Below the pieces are notes generated by a model. It saw nothing but the letters and a program-made list of their open reading frames with translations. It was not told the origin of the DNA and searched no databases. Made by a program: the position numbers and the translations under genes. A stretch of 64,000 nucleotides of DNA from Tigriopus japonicus (Eukaryota; Arthropoda; Copepoda; Harpacticoida; Harpacticidae). Where the stretch lies: contig CM021317.1 of the NCBI GenBank assembly GCA_010645155.1, positions 9,621,853-9,685,852 of the forward strand, read 5' to 3'. Below, one piece after another: positions 34,556 to 47,009 of this stretch (positions are counted from its first letter, which is position 1; each line of letters starts with the position of its first letter).

Positions 34556-35524
34556 ATGACTTTGAGCGCCGAGATGGAGCACGAATTGCGATGTATGGGC
34601 GACTTTGCGGCCAAACTCGACCAGAACTCGAGTCATTTGTGTCGGGAAGTGTTGCACGAGCTCAATCGGCCTTCCGAGGAGGATCAAACGCATTGGGCCC
34701 GACAACTCCAACTCGCCCAAGAGCCTCTCCGGGAACAAGAACGGGTAAAAATCAGGGCTTAGGTAGGGGTTGCTCAGTTACGTTAATTTCGTCTTGTGAG
34801 TTAGATCTTCTATCAACTGCACGCGGAGCTCCGGAGCTTTGGCCAGGTTCAAGGAGACCGCGTGAATGCGGTTCAAGCCTTGGCCAAGGCCAAACGGGAC
34901 ATGGAGGCCGCATTGGCGGCCATGGATTCCACATTGGCCGAAATGAAGGACAAACGGGCCTTCAAAGAGGCCAAGATCAAAGAGATGGAGGCCAATTTGG
35001 CTCAAGAAGGTCAGTCGGTCTCAAAACTTCAAAATGGACGGGGTTGCGTGAGTGATCCAGACAAGATATGAGCGGAAATTCACTCGGTACCCATCGCAAC
35101 CCGCTACAATTTGAAGTGTTCACCTTTCAGGTACGGATTTGAATGCCAAGGGCGATGAATTGCGAGCCAGTTGTGAGCGATATAAGAAGTTCTTGGGCTT
35201 GGACGTGAGTCTCACCGATCAGGACACGATCGCGTTCGAGTTGTCCAGGATAGACATTCAAGATCCGGAGCGGCGATTTCGTTGTGAATTGACCACCAGT
35301 CGGGAAGAAGGTCAAAAGGCCTTTACCGGTAAACATAGTAACAAAACATGAAAGTATCCACAACTGTCTCATTTTACCACATAAAACGCATTTTTCTTTC
35401 AGTCGTGCGTTGCATCCCCGAATTGGAGAGCGTGTCGGCCTTGGAGGATCTACTGAATGAAACCCGTGATTTGTCCGGATTTGTGGTGGCGTTGAGGAAA
35501 AAGTTCAGGCAAACGTGCAACTAA
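34556..35524 (+). CDS. SPC25: Kinetochore protein SPC25, complete, 4 exons
   Basis: Subunit of the NDC80 kinetochore complex; it pairs with SPC24 and anchors the complex to the inner kinetochore in mitosis. Exons: 34556-34744, 34805-35009, 35131-35328, 35403-35524, joined in frame by GT-AG introns of 60, 121 and 74 bp, giving 237 residues (human protein 224). The N-terminal two thirds is an Ala/Glu/Lys-rich coiled coil (about 50-150). The C-terminal globular domain shows YKKFLGLDV, FELSRIDIQDPERRF and a terminal FVVALRKKF, in the order seen in the family. The ATG context is CAAAATG, and a splice acceptor at 34,441 suggests a 5' UTR intron. The gene is divergent from GMPS and convergent with CDK11. 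Sequence conservation is low in this family, but the motif order and length fit well. Confidence 0.85.
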
Positions 35525-35590
35525 ATAAGCTTGATCCGCGTACAACATATGTATGAATATATTTCGGGGGAATAATTGCGTTTGAGACTG

Positions 35591-35596
35591 AATAAA
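35591..35596 (+). terminator. Poly(A) signal of SPC25
   Basis: AATAAA 67 bp after the SPC25 stop and only 16 bp before the CDK11 stop on the opposite strand, so the two transcripts must overlap at their 3' ends. Confidence 0.6.
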
Positions 35597-35611
35597 TCGA
35601 TGATATCCGCG

Positions 35612-38600
35612 TTAAAACCGGAGTTGCCAACTTGGGAGAGCGGTTGTGGGTTGGCGATTAGCCAACGAAAAGCCCGTATCGGACGCCATCGACTCGATCT
35701 CGTCTTCGTTAATCTTTTTGTACGCTCCTCCACCTGGAAAAAAAACACCACGCAATCTCGTGAATTTGGAGGTCCGATCAATGACAACTTGCTTTCAATG
35801 GAGATTACTTACCACTAGGAGGTTTGGGGGAGGCCACTTTTTTGGATTTATCTGAAGATCCTCCTTCGGATTTGGCCGGCCAGGTGGGGAACATGCTCGG
35901 ATCGATGGCTCGTGGACTCTCTTGAAAGTATTCGGCCATCAGAGCCTCTTCACAGGAGATCCTCTTTTTGGGATCATACGTCAGCAGTCTCTTCAACAGA
36001 GCCAAACCCGCATCCGACAACATCCCTGAGGGAAATTTGTTCCGTAAATGACTGATGGGATAATCCACAAACTTGACCTTCTGAACGGCCGGAAGTTTGT
36101 TGTAGCCCGTCCAGATTTTTTCCGATGGCGTCCCTAAAAAACAAACCTATCAAATGTTCAACCCTGCAATAACTCTTTTCAGGATTGCTGACGCACCTAA
36201 AAGTTTGAAGATACGATTGAGTTGGTCTTGGTCACTTTTGCCCGGGAATAAGGGCTCCATGTGCAGAAGTTCCCCGAAAATGCATCCCAGGGACCACACG
36301 TCAATGTAAGTGGAGTACTCTTTTTGTCCCAGGAGCAACTCGGGAGAGCGATACCACAATGTGACCACAATGGACGTGTAGGGCTTCAAAGGTGAACCGT
36401 ATTCTCTGGCCAATCCGAAATCGCCCACTTTCACGATACCATTGTGACTGAGCAGAAGGTTGGAAGTTTTCAAATCTCGATGGAGGATCCAATTGTCGTG
36501 CAAATGAGCGATGGCACTAAGCAATTGGGTCATGAGACACTTGACTTCGGCCGGAAGGAACACCTGCTTCTTACTCCGCATGGTTTCCATCAGCGACTTG
36601 AGATCGTGTTCCACAAAGTCCATCACTAAAAAAGTCTTCTATGTTCAGTCAATTCATCGACCGGATTTTTTCCATGATTTCATTTACTTACCTATGTATA
36701 TCTTGTCCATGTTGGAACCCACCACAATTTCTCGGACGGTGACAACATTCGGGTGTTGCGAAATAAGCAACGTATTAATTTCGCGTAATGATGTGATGGG
36801 AAAGCCTTCTTTTTCTCGCTCCATTTTCAGTCGCTTCAAGGCCACGATCTCCTTGGTCTTCTTATCCTTGGCTCGATAGACCACGCCATAAGTACCTTCC
36901 TCGATCCGATTCAAGCACTGGAGGAAAAGGAACAAAGTGAGTTGTGAAATTTTCCAATCACTCACCTCTCAGCATCGTACTTGGAATTCCTCGACACTTC
37001 GACAACCGTAGATTGAGGGCAAATAGGGCGGCAGTTTGTCACGCTCATCTTCGGCGGCTTTATTAGCTGCTTCCTCTTCTTTGCGTTCTTTGGACATATC
37101 GTCGCCAAAAGATCTTTGCGAACCCGGAGTTCCTAAAACGAATTGTTGGAAACATGAGTTAAGTCCGTCTGTGTGTTCTTTCCCAAATTGTTTAGTGTTA
37201 CCGTTCTTGTCGGCGGTTTCGTCCTCATCCCGAAGTTCACCTCGCAAAGCCGCTTCCAAACGACTATCCTCTTCATCCGAATCTTGAGCAATGCGATCTC
37301 GTACCAGGGGTTCGTTCTCGGGTCTTAGAGGCGTGGGTGAGCGTTGGGGCGTGGCATGGGGGTCCACAGAAATGCTTCGACTCTGACTCCGACTGCGAGT
37401 TCGGCGACGACGTTTGCTCGCTTTGCGTTTGGCATGCTTACTCCGTTCTGAAACAGATGCAAATGGTTTACCAAGGCAGTAAGTACTAAGTAGTACTTCG
37501 ATCACCGGTAGATGTAAGAACACTCGATTTTCGAAGCACTCACTCTTTGTATATAAGAACCTGCCCTGCTGATCGAAAGCAATATTTAGTTTTCGATGTC
37601 TCTTGTGTTTTAAGAATAACTCACGATATAAGAATGAACTACGTAGCTAATGATTCTTATATTTATGTTTGACGCAAGGCTTTCGTAAATTGCTACAAGA
37701 AGTGGTGGATCGAGGTTAAGAATTCTCGAGTTTTTAAATCTAAACCCAAATGTAAAAAGGAAATTTGGCGGGAATATCTGTCAAGTCTGACTCGATTTTT
37801 ATTTCCCTACGAGCCGCACCTAAATTATCTCAGGCCAGAGCTCAGATACTACTTGACTCGACATATTACGAGCTCAAATGAAGACAAATCGGATCCATCA
37901 CAAACCATGATTTTCAAAACTAAGAGATCTTACCTCGCACGGGCTCTTCTTCCTCCTCCTCCACTTGTCCTTCTTCCTCCTCGGATTGTTCGCCTCCCGT
38001 GGAACCCTCGGCATCATCATCATCTTCCTCCTCTTCTTCTTCATCTTCTTCGTCCTCGTCATCTTCATCCTCACCCGAAGATGAGGCCTCGCCAGATACC
38101 TCTTCGGCGGATCCACTAGCGTTGCCATCCGCCGATTCGCCCTCGTCATCCGAACTGGCGCGTTCCGGGGTCGCCCCGGAATGCTCAGACGCCGTATCCG
38201 AATTCGACTCGCCCTGGTCTTCGTCCGATAATTCGATGGTGGCGGCCGCTCCCGATGAGGATGTTCTGGCTTCGGTGTGTTCGGGACTGTCGATTGGACC
38301 CGCATCACGACGTTTCCGGCGTTTCTCGCCTGTCAAAGGTGAAATAAGCATGACGGGTCAAAAAGCGTTAGTTTCAAATGTAGGGGGCATTGGAGCATTG
38401 GTCGGTGTTTGACTGGTGTAAATGAATTGAAAGGGTCATGATATTTGTCATGAGGTGAAAGGACAACGTGCATTGTGATCCAATATTAAACTACACGGTA
38501 GAGCTTATGTTTAAGAGTTGATAAATTGACCTTCAAAGGGCTATATATACGATGGCTAACTTGATTTCAAAAGGCTTTAATCAAATAGCACCAACCCGAA

Positions 38601-40297
38601 CTAAGAGTAGATTTGGTAAACAAAATTGTAGAAAAACAGAGCTCTTCCAAAGTCAACGGTAATTGCGGTGCATTGTCAACCACAATTCAGAAAACCTCGC
38701 AAAAAATGTCTCTGTAAATATTTCTCAACATAAGCCTCACAATATTTAGCTACAGTACAAAACATTCAACAAATGGGGACTAAAATTGCGATGGTTAAAA
38801 CCGACCACGCATTTCTGTGATTTGGTTTAAAATAGGAGTCACCCAAAATGTCCACGGTGCAGCATTCTTGACCCTAGCTTCTAAGTAGGAGCTTCAAATT
38901 TTACAAATTTACATCATTTGACAGAATATTCTTCGGGCGTGTAGAGCTTACCTTCAGCCGAACGCTCACGTTTGCGCTTGACCCGCGCTTCGGCTTCCAT
39001 CATTTGGCGCTCAACGCGTTTGCGCTCTTGACGCACATCGATGTCCCGACGCGCTCGATCTTCCGAGGAAGGCGGAAATCGACGGAGGCGGGCCTCGCGC
39101 GCGCCCCGCCCACCGGCCTCACCCTCCAATCCGCGTCGTGAAGCATGACGATCGCGTCGATCGCCGGCCCGACTTTCTCGATGATCCGACCCGCGATTGT
39201 TAAGACGACTGCGCAAATCCGCGCTACTCGTACTACCATTGCCCGGAGCCGGATGGCGATGGCGACTCCGCGAAGACGACCCACCTAAGGACCTGAAATT
39301 GAATACATTGGTGAGGCGGGGAAGGGCTCAAGAATCGGATGGATATTCGGTGAAGTTTTGGGGTGCAAAAGAGACTCTCCGATTTGGAGCCGAGCGGGAA
39401 AATGTTCTTTGGGCAAACCAATATTACGCCACATTATAAGGGGAAGCGGTACAGAAGAAGAACGGATTTGTGAGTTTGTCTAGTCCCCAAACACCGAGTT
39501 TCATTTGAAAGTACGGTGGGCTAAATTAACTTGAATCTCTTGAGGTTAAGGTTTTGTCGTCAAATTAGGTTGAAGGACAAACCGGTGACATAAAGTGAAC
39601 CATTCACGAAAAAAACGAATGGATTGACTCGCGTTTCTCGGGTGTATTATGTCCGTTTGATCAATTCGGATATGAATGGTTTACTTTTTACCATTGGCAT
39701 TGTTCACTTGAGTAAAATTTTAGATCGTGAAAATAATAGCCGACACGGTTTTGATTCGTAGGTTTATTCCCGCACAAATCAAACTGAATCGGCTTTGAGC
39801 TTTTCAAATGAACGTTCACAGTCTAACTGAATGCCGTGTTTCAGCGAGCCAGACACGAGAAAACGGCTCAGAGATTGTGTGGAGATCCTTGAACGACGCT
39901 TGGCGTGTTTCGTCCAGCCCGTACAAAAGGATATCATTTCTCTTTCTATACTCCCTGGACACAAAAACCTTTCTACCTGAAAAGGCTGTTCGCTCGTTTG
40001 TCCATCCGTTTAGGCATCCGTCTCTTTGACTAACTGACAGACTGACTGACTGACTAACCTGGGCGTGCCCCGATGATCGCGATCTGAACGCGAAGAAACG
40101 GGCCCACCCCGCGAGGCGTGTCCGCGATCGCGATGATGGCGATCACGCTCGTGGGCGGGGAATCCGCCCCCGCCGCCGGCACCGCGAGAGGAGGCGTGGT
40201 GATGGGCGGATCCGGATCGGGCGTGGGGTGGACGGTACGCCGGTTGGGGCGGACGAATATTGGGCCCTTCGTAGTTGACGTCCTCGTCCGAGTCCAT
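35612..40297 (-). CDS. CDK11: Cyclin-dependent kinase 11 (PITSLRE kinase), complete, 9 exons
   Basis: Nuclear Ser/Thr kinase that pairs with cyclin L in transcription and splicing and has mitotic roles. Exons: 40059-40297, 38952-39292, 38329-37934, 37447-37202, 37132-36981, 36917-36692, 36625-36197, 36133-35813, 35733-35612; all junctions keep frame, giving about 823 residues (human about 795). The first ~190 residues are Arg/Ser/His-rich. Exon 3 has a long Asp/Glu tract (about 280-320). GCRSVEEFQ precedes the kinase domain. The kinase has GTYGVV (466-471), Lys 486, the PITSLRE helix (498-504), HRDLKTSN (Asp 584), DFG (602-604) and T-loop Thr 617. The usual APE is SPE here. The extreme C-terminus is conserved in type (GFSLAN, ending LRF). 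All catalytic residues are present. Confidence 0.95.
37448..37933. other. CDK11 intron 3
   Basis: 486-bp intron; nothing else recognised. Confidence 0.7.
38330..38951. other. CDK11 intron 2
   Basis: 622-bp intron, AT-rich, no other feature. Confidence 0.7.
39293..40058. other. CDK11 intron 1
   Basis: 766-bp intron; donor GTTAGT in a short GACT repeat at 40,040-40,058. Confidence 0.7.
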
Positions 40298-41019
40298 GAT
40301 TAATTAAACGAAGAGCGGGAGGAGCGAGGGATACGGATCGCACTTTTGGATTCGCGGAAACCAACTTTCCGTTCTTGATTAGTTCTCACTCACTCGATCA
40401 ACGTTCTTCTTCTTTCTTTCTGGCTGGCCGACTAGCTGGCATTATTATTATTGTTGTTGTTGACCTAAAATTGTGTTTCGATCAGGGTGACGGCGGGATT
40501 CTCTCCGGCGCGGTTCGGGTCATGGCCGGTTTTCGGCTCGGCGAGTTTTAAGTAAGATGAGTGATGAAAACCTCGAATCGCATAACCTTAGATATTTTGC
40601 GTTGCGAGATATTGAGTGAGGGATGGGAATCGGGGTTTTGCCATCTGGCTGTGGAGCGGACACCCTAGAAAGCGTGGACTCAGCTGATGGTTACGTCAGC
40701 TGACCTTTAGCCTTGAAATGTCTGGGAATTCCACTTCACGGGAAAAAAAACTTTTCCGAGCTCTATGTACAACTCATCGTTAGGGCCACCAAAATTTGGT
40801 AATTTTCTTTGCCGAAAAAATGTTTGATTTTGTTAAATATTTTGAGAAATAATGTAAGGAAATTTAAATTTGTGGTAGTTTTTCTTCTCAATCCTACACT
40901 CCCATCATTTGTCAGTTACTGGCAAAGCTGAGAATAGCTCAAAAACTAATACGCACTGCTACAACTGCATGAAATTCTCTTTGCGTCTTATCTCACTTTG
41001 ATTTTGCCATCCTTTTTCC

Positions 41020-41390
41020 AGATCTTTCTGAAGGGAACGAGCAATTTCCCCAATTTCTTTTTGAAAGCTTCCCACTCTTGCAATTTTGGACAAAAATCGC
41101 AGCTTTTTGTTGAAATATTGTAAAATATTTTTGTTTACAAGTATCTGGTAGCCCCGAAGATAAACTAAATAGGTTTTGTTGCTACTGTAACGTTAAATGT
41201 CGGCTAACTTTGATTTTGATTGATTATACTTTTGAAACCTCCTTTCAGAAAATTTTTTGGAGAGCGAGCAGTTTCCCACATTTAAAAGAAAGTTTTCCCC
41301 ATTTTTGTAGTTGTGGACAAAAATGAAAAAAAATGATATTTACATTGTAAAATGTCCTTACAACTATCTGGTGCCCCGAATTTATCATAA
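41020..41390. repeat. Tandem pair of ~220-bp diverged units
   Basis: GAACGAGCAATTTCCCC...ACAAGTATCTGGTAGCCCCG is repeated at about 41,240-41,385 in diverged form; it is related (inverted) to the 8.8-9.4 kb array. Confidence 0.5.
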
Positions 41391-41929
41391 AATTACATCT
41401 ATTAATTCTAAAATATGATAATCCTCTATTAAGTATTCTCAAATCTCATTTTAATAATATCTAATAATTTTGTGACTTTAAATTGCAGCATACAAGCGAA
41501 TTCATTTTTCAAAAAATTGAGCATTAGCTTACGTATTTCAATCCACAACTTATTTTTGAAACTGTAAATACAGTGCAATGTATGAATTTCCTTAATTCGT
41601 TAAACAAAGTGCTTTTTCAGTTTTGAAACATGATATATGTATATTATTAGAGCTAGTCATATATACTGTACACATCGATTTTTGTTATCAATTCCATTGG
41701 ATACTTTATCACAAACTAAATTGTTATCTTTATATAACATATTAGGACTACATACAGTCTATCAGAAAAGTTTGCATAACGTCGAGCGTCAGCTCGTTTT
41801 TTAAGCCTGGCCTTGGAAGGACAAGGCCGAAAAGGTTGAAATTTGGTCAGAATGATCAACATGGACCAACATACCACGCAAATATCCAAAAACCCAGATG
41901 CAATCAAATAATCAAAACTTTTTTTACCA

Positions 41930-42520
41930 AAGACTGAAAAAGGGGCGAAAATATTGCAAACATAAATGATTTTTTTGAGTTTTGGAACTTATGTCAAAAT
42001 AGCTCAAAATAAGACAAAATAGCACATAAAAGGCATTTAAAATACATTTTCCAATAAAAAAACTTTTGCAGTATCAAAGACACTCAAAGTTGGGTAATAA
42101 TTGAAAGTTTTGCAAAAATCGGTTAATGTTTCAAGTCTCGATTTTAGTCCATTTGGAACATGGTCCTTCTAGAAATCGTAATTTTGGATATGACTCTGTT
42201 AGACATTTTTATTTGAAATTTTGGCACAACACACACCATAGCGTACTCTAAATAGTTATGAAAATAACTTTCCAAAAATCTTGTTGAAGTGCATTTTAAG
42301 TGATATTTTTTCATATTTTGAGCTATTTTCACATAAGTTTCAAAACTGAAAAAAATCATTTATTTTTGCAATATTGAAAAGCTACGTGAAATCTTTGGGA
42401 ATTTGTTTTTTCATATAACTGTAGCGTTTTTCGGCTTTTTGGGGTCAAAAATGGACCATTCAAAGTCAAATAACTCAGCTGTTGCTGAATGAATTTTTAT
42501 TCAATTTGAATTCGTAAGGT
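41930..42520. mobile_element. Fold-back element G, copy 1 (left outer arm missing)
   Basis: AAATGATTTTTTTGAGTTTT on the left pairs with its near-exact complement near 42,345-42,365. The outer right arm (TGTAGCGTTTTTCGGC) has its partner only in the 56.8-kb copy. Confidence 0.6.
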
Positions 42521-43208
42521 AACTAAATGGTTTCTAAATATGGATTAAATAGTTTGTTAAAAAATTTTATATTTAATAGGTTTTTAGGTATATAACTTTT
42601 TCCCTGGACCTAATCTTGTATAATACAATAAAAGTAAAGTTGTTCCCCATTGAATTGTGGGTCCAAAAATTGCCATGGTGTCTTTGGGTATTTTGATTCA
42701 AACCTAAAAAGTCATTCGGAACACCTTGCTCTCTTACCGTACACTGAGATATTGAGTTGAACACGTGGGTCGCTCAGATTTTTTCCTCATTTTCTTTATT
42801 TTATGTATTTCATTCTTTTACTGCCATTCACCCATTCTCTTAGCTAGGATGTCACATACTCTTGATGCCCCTTAGGGAGTGCTTTAGTTGTCAAAACAAT
42901 ATACACATTAAAAGAATGAGTTATTTTTAACCTGGATATTAATATCTTATGAAAAGACATTAAACAGCTTAATCTTTTAAGATCTAGAATAAGTAATGAT
43001 TTCATGTATGCATATGTTATTTTCAAATACAACATTATAAATTTATTTTAGTTGCTTTAGCATGAAAATATTTTTAGAATTAACTGCAAGTCATTATTTG
43101 TTACCCTAAAGTATTGTGTATACTTTAATTAAGTTCAATTATCTTTATTTTTAATTTGTACTAATTTGTACTTGAACAGCAGTCTATGCCTATTTTTGTC
43201 CATTAGCG

Positions 43209-43354
43209 GTCATTTTCTACCATTTTCTGCCACTTTTCGCCATTTTCTGCCACTTTTTGCCATTTTTTGCCACTGTTCGCCATTTTCTGCCATTTTTCGC
43301 CATTTTCTGCCACTTTTCGGCATTTTCTGCCACTTTTCGCCATTTTCTGCCACT
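43209..43354. repeat. 20-bp minisatellite
   Basis: About seven copies of GCCATTTTCTGCCACTTTTC with few substitutions. Confidence 0.8.
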
Positions 43355-43747
43355 TCTATTAACATTTTTGCACTATTTTATATATATATGCACTGTTCCG
43401 GCCAATTTTGAAATGGGGGTACTTGCCTCAATTACGAAAAATGAGAGCAAAAACCTTCAAGTCAAATGGTTCAAGTGATTTGTTCAAGTAATTGTAAACA
43501 TCTTTGGGTCCACAATGCTCACTTTGGGCCGGGTCATGAAGCTCTGTCTGACTTGGCTCAGAGACAAGCCTTTTAGAGATTTTATATAATTATCTGAGCT
43601 AAGTTAAAATGCACATCTTGACAAAATATTTTCAGTATAATACCCTGATAAACATGTCAATGAAAGTCTTGAAACACTCTCATAGAGCAAAGTTAAGCAC
43701 TGAAATACTAAAGAATATTCAAGAATGAACCCAATGGATACATTGAA

Positions 43748-43791
43748 TAGATCACTATAATACTATAATAAAATATCATTGTAGTGCTCTA
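43748..43791. mobile_element. 44-bp minimal insertion, TAGAGCAC family
   Basis: Starts TAGATCACTATAATA and ends TTGTAGTGCTCTA, with only about 15 bp between. The flanks ACATTGAA (43740-43747) and ACATTCAA (43792-43799) match at 7 of 8 positions. Confidence 0.6.
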
Positions 43792-43883
43792 ACATTCAAT
43801 ACCTACTGTACTTCTGCAATCATTTAAGATTCAGATCCGCTGAATAAACAGTACAAACTCTTTAATCTTGTTATAGTCATCAT

Positions 43884-43938
43884 TAGGGCCCGGAAAAATA
43901 TTTGCAAAAAAGTGACAAAATATCCAATATATGTTTTC
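43884..43938. mobile_element. Truncated TAGGGCCCGG-family fragment
   Basis: The first 55 bp equal the left end of the 27,898 copy and then stop abruptly. Confidence 0.7.
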
Positions 43939-44029
43939 TTCAATTCGAAATTCGATTCAAAAGGCCAAATTGGTCAAGAAACTCGAAAAGAATTCATTAA
44001 TCAAAAATGTTAACCTTCTAGCAATTATC

Positions 44030-44216
44030 CGCAACATCCCCGGTTCGAAACCCGGACTTGTCGAGTCCTATTGGCCTGTAATATAAACTTACATGCAGTA
44101 GTCACGGCTTTTGTCAGGTTAAATGGGCGAACCTGCGGTCATTCCTGAGGGTGAGGTAAAAATTAATGCTTGTTGTCGGAGCGGCAATATCCCCTAGCCG
44201 AAAAGGTGAAAATGCA
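44030..44216 (+). mobile_element. SINE copy, B-box half and body
   Basis: Starts at the B-box hairpin (CCGGTTCGAAACCCGG) and follows the 23-kb copy through GGCGAACCTGCGGTCATTCC and GAGCGGCAATATCCCC. Confidence 0.7.
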
Positions 44217-46500
44217 GATCTACAACCTCAAAACCTAAATAAAAGCTCAACTCCCGTTAGATCACTGAAATTGAATTTTCCCGTTCCTTCCGAGGGCATT
44301 TGATTTAGTCGACTCAAAGAGCGATCCGGATCATACTCTGAACCGAGACATTAACATGCCCGGGGTAAATTGACTTTTTGTCTTATGTACTTTCCTACTA
44401 ATGTAACATGCACTAAATTAAAGACTCTTACAAGGAAATCGTAAGACATGGAAGCCGCCGCTCAGGAGTTCAGCTGTGGATTTTTTATAAATCGAATTCC
44501 ATTCAAGTAAATGATTTTGTATTGATAAGATTGATAAGACTTCAAGGATGTCGTTTGCTGAATTTCAACATCTTTCGTTTCTCCATTTACGAGAAACAAG
44601 GTTTCCAAATTTGCTACAATCTCAATACATACTCGGGCAAACGAGTGAAAAGTGTTGGTTTATTCCCTTGTCAATCATGATCGGTGATTTCCATATGCAA
44701 AATTCACACCTAATTTATTTGATCCCTCTTGACGAGTCTGTGTTTGCGCTCATGCGCATTTTACTTGATCAAACATTTCTCAGTGAATAAAGAGTCTACT
44801 GTATGTTGGAGGAGCCTCCTGACTAGTTGTTTTCCCTCCGATCATTAGCATTTACGATTTTTACCAGGTTATAAAGTTGACCCTACAATCGTCCTTTTGG
44901 ACGATTTTGGATGCAATTGTTCGGTCGGAAGACCGAGCATTGCTATATGCTTCAAATTACTCTAACTGACATAAAATTCTGTCGATCAAGTTGAAATTGA
45001 GCATGTGAGCTTTAAATTACCATTCCGACAATTGGTTTAATTAGATTTTCTCTGTCTGGCGCATAATTCGAAAAAAGGCTTTTGCCAGTAGCCGAGGCAT
45101 CCAGGTCTATAGTGATCCTTGGCTCCTACCACCAAAACTGATCGGACGATCGCGAACTCCTTATTTTGGGTACATGAATCTGAAGATCTGTAATTTGTTC
45201 TTTTTGTGAGGAACGTCTTCACAAAAGCTCTGGTTATTTCTTTTCAAAATGTTGGGTGAAGTCAAAACTGAATCCGATGGCTGTTAAATTTCTTGGACAA
45301 AACTGCAATTTCACTGCAAGCAAAGCTGGATGTTAGAAATGGGAATGTTGTCGGTCAGCAGCAACGTTATTCACACATTCTTCGAGAAACACAATGTTGG
45401 GCAAGTATATTTTCATAATTCAATCGAGTTTTGCGCTCCATTTTTGCAATTACAAATCAAGAATTGTTTGTTCTCTTCGGCACAACCTCAAACAAAAATT
45501 TCCCTCTGAAGATAGTCATTTTTCGCACATTGCAGTTATGAGCTCGAAATAACCCACAACTCCATAACCGCATTGCTTAGCTTGGTGATGAACCATCAGC
45601 CATCAAGGCCATTTTATGAGCGCTTTTGAAGCCAGGTTTCCATGGGAAGAATGAGAGAGAGAGTCTCCGGGGAAAAAGGCTCACCAAATCAGAGACAAAA
45701 GCAGGTGTGACAAATTGACAGATGTCGTGCAAAGACCCATCATTCGTTCGTTCGTTCGTTCACCCACCTACCATGCCATGTACATTCTACGGTAGGTCTC
45801 TGAAGACGGCACCAACACTCCCAAAGGCGAAATTTCATAGCAACTCTCCTGCATTTTCTCTACATAGTACCATACTGTGTATGTAGACGCCTCAATCTGA
45901 TTGATCACGGCTGGAAAAAAATAACAGCGAGAGAGTCACGAATCGGATTGAGAAATGACTGGCAAAATGTTGCAAAAATATCCAAAACCAAAGCGACAGT
46001 CTCCTCTATGGTCCTAAAAGCTTGGTCTTCAGAGCCGACTAAAATCAAACCGTATATGATGGACTTCTCCCACGAGATGAAGGTCAAAAAGCAAATTAAA
46101 TTTTGCACAGTAGGTTGCACTTTTAATGATACAAAAAAGATACAAATCACATATAAGGATACGGCTCGAAAAGTTACAACGTACGTATTCTTTTGTCCCG
46201 AAAGCTTGGGTTGCAGAGATATTTTTGAAAATATTGAGGCCATACTTCAACTTAATTTTTGGTTTATTACAAAAGTTAAGTTAGTGAAACGTTCAAAAAG
46301 GATCCAAAGAGTTCCTTGAGAGTACAGACATGTTGGATCATCCCCACTTATCATGTGCCATCCAAGCCATCCACTCTTGAAGTTACCTTGGATTGGTCTG
46401 TCCTGAAATGTTTTGGCGAGTAAAGACGTTTCTCGTCTATGGCGCAACCGTGACCAACTATCAACATAACAAAGAGGTTCCAGTATGCAAGTATGATCAT

Positions 46501-47009
46501 TAAGGCCCGGAAATATTTTTTTAAAAATATTTATCCGTTTTTCCTCGATTTTTAAAATATTTTGGCTTTTTCAAGGAAAAAATAAATATTATCTCGAATA
46601 TTTGAGTCAGAAAAAATATTTCAGGCAAAAATAAGGAAAATAAATGAACGACCAATGCTCAATAGGGCCTATCAAAAATGAACCCAAAATACAAAAACCT
46701 GTGCAAAATGGCATTTGTCCTGAAATTTGACATTCACAACAAAAAAACGGCGCCATACATTGAGGCAAATTGAAAATTGTATTTTTGAATCAATTACATT
46801 CAAGTATGCCTCCAAAAACGACCAACTGCATCAAATTCCCCGGGAACAAATTTGGAAAATCGGTGCACCCAGACAAAAATACCAAATAATGAACTTGTCA
46901 AAAAAAATATTTCTTAAATTTCGGGCTTCTTTCCAAATATTTTGGCCTTTTAAAGAAAATATATATTGGATATTTTGTCATTTTTTTGCAAATATTTTTC
47001 CGGGCCCTA
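46501..47009. mobile_element. 509-bp hAT-type MITE, TAGGGCCCGG family, copy 2
   Basis: Ends TAAGGCCCGGAAATATTTTT and TTTTTCCGGGCCCTA, flanked by exact 8-bp repeats ATGATCAT (46493-46500, 47010-47017). Confidence 0.88.

Noticed and set aside
34486..35055. 189-codon frame overlapping SPC25 on the same strand
   Set aside because: It is an out-of-frame reading across SPC25 exons 1-2 and the intron between them.
37853..38412. Open frames on the plus strand rich in Ser and Pro/His
   Set aside because: They are antisense readings of the CDK11 Asp/Glu tract (GAG/GAT codons) in exon 3.
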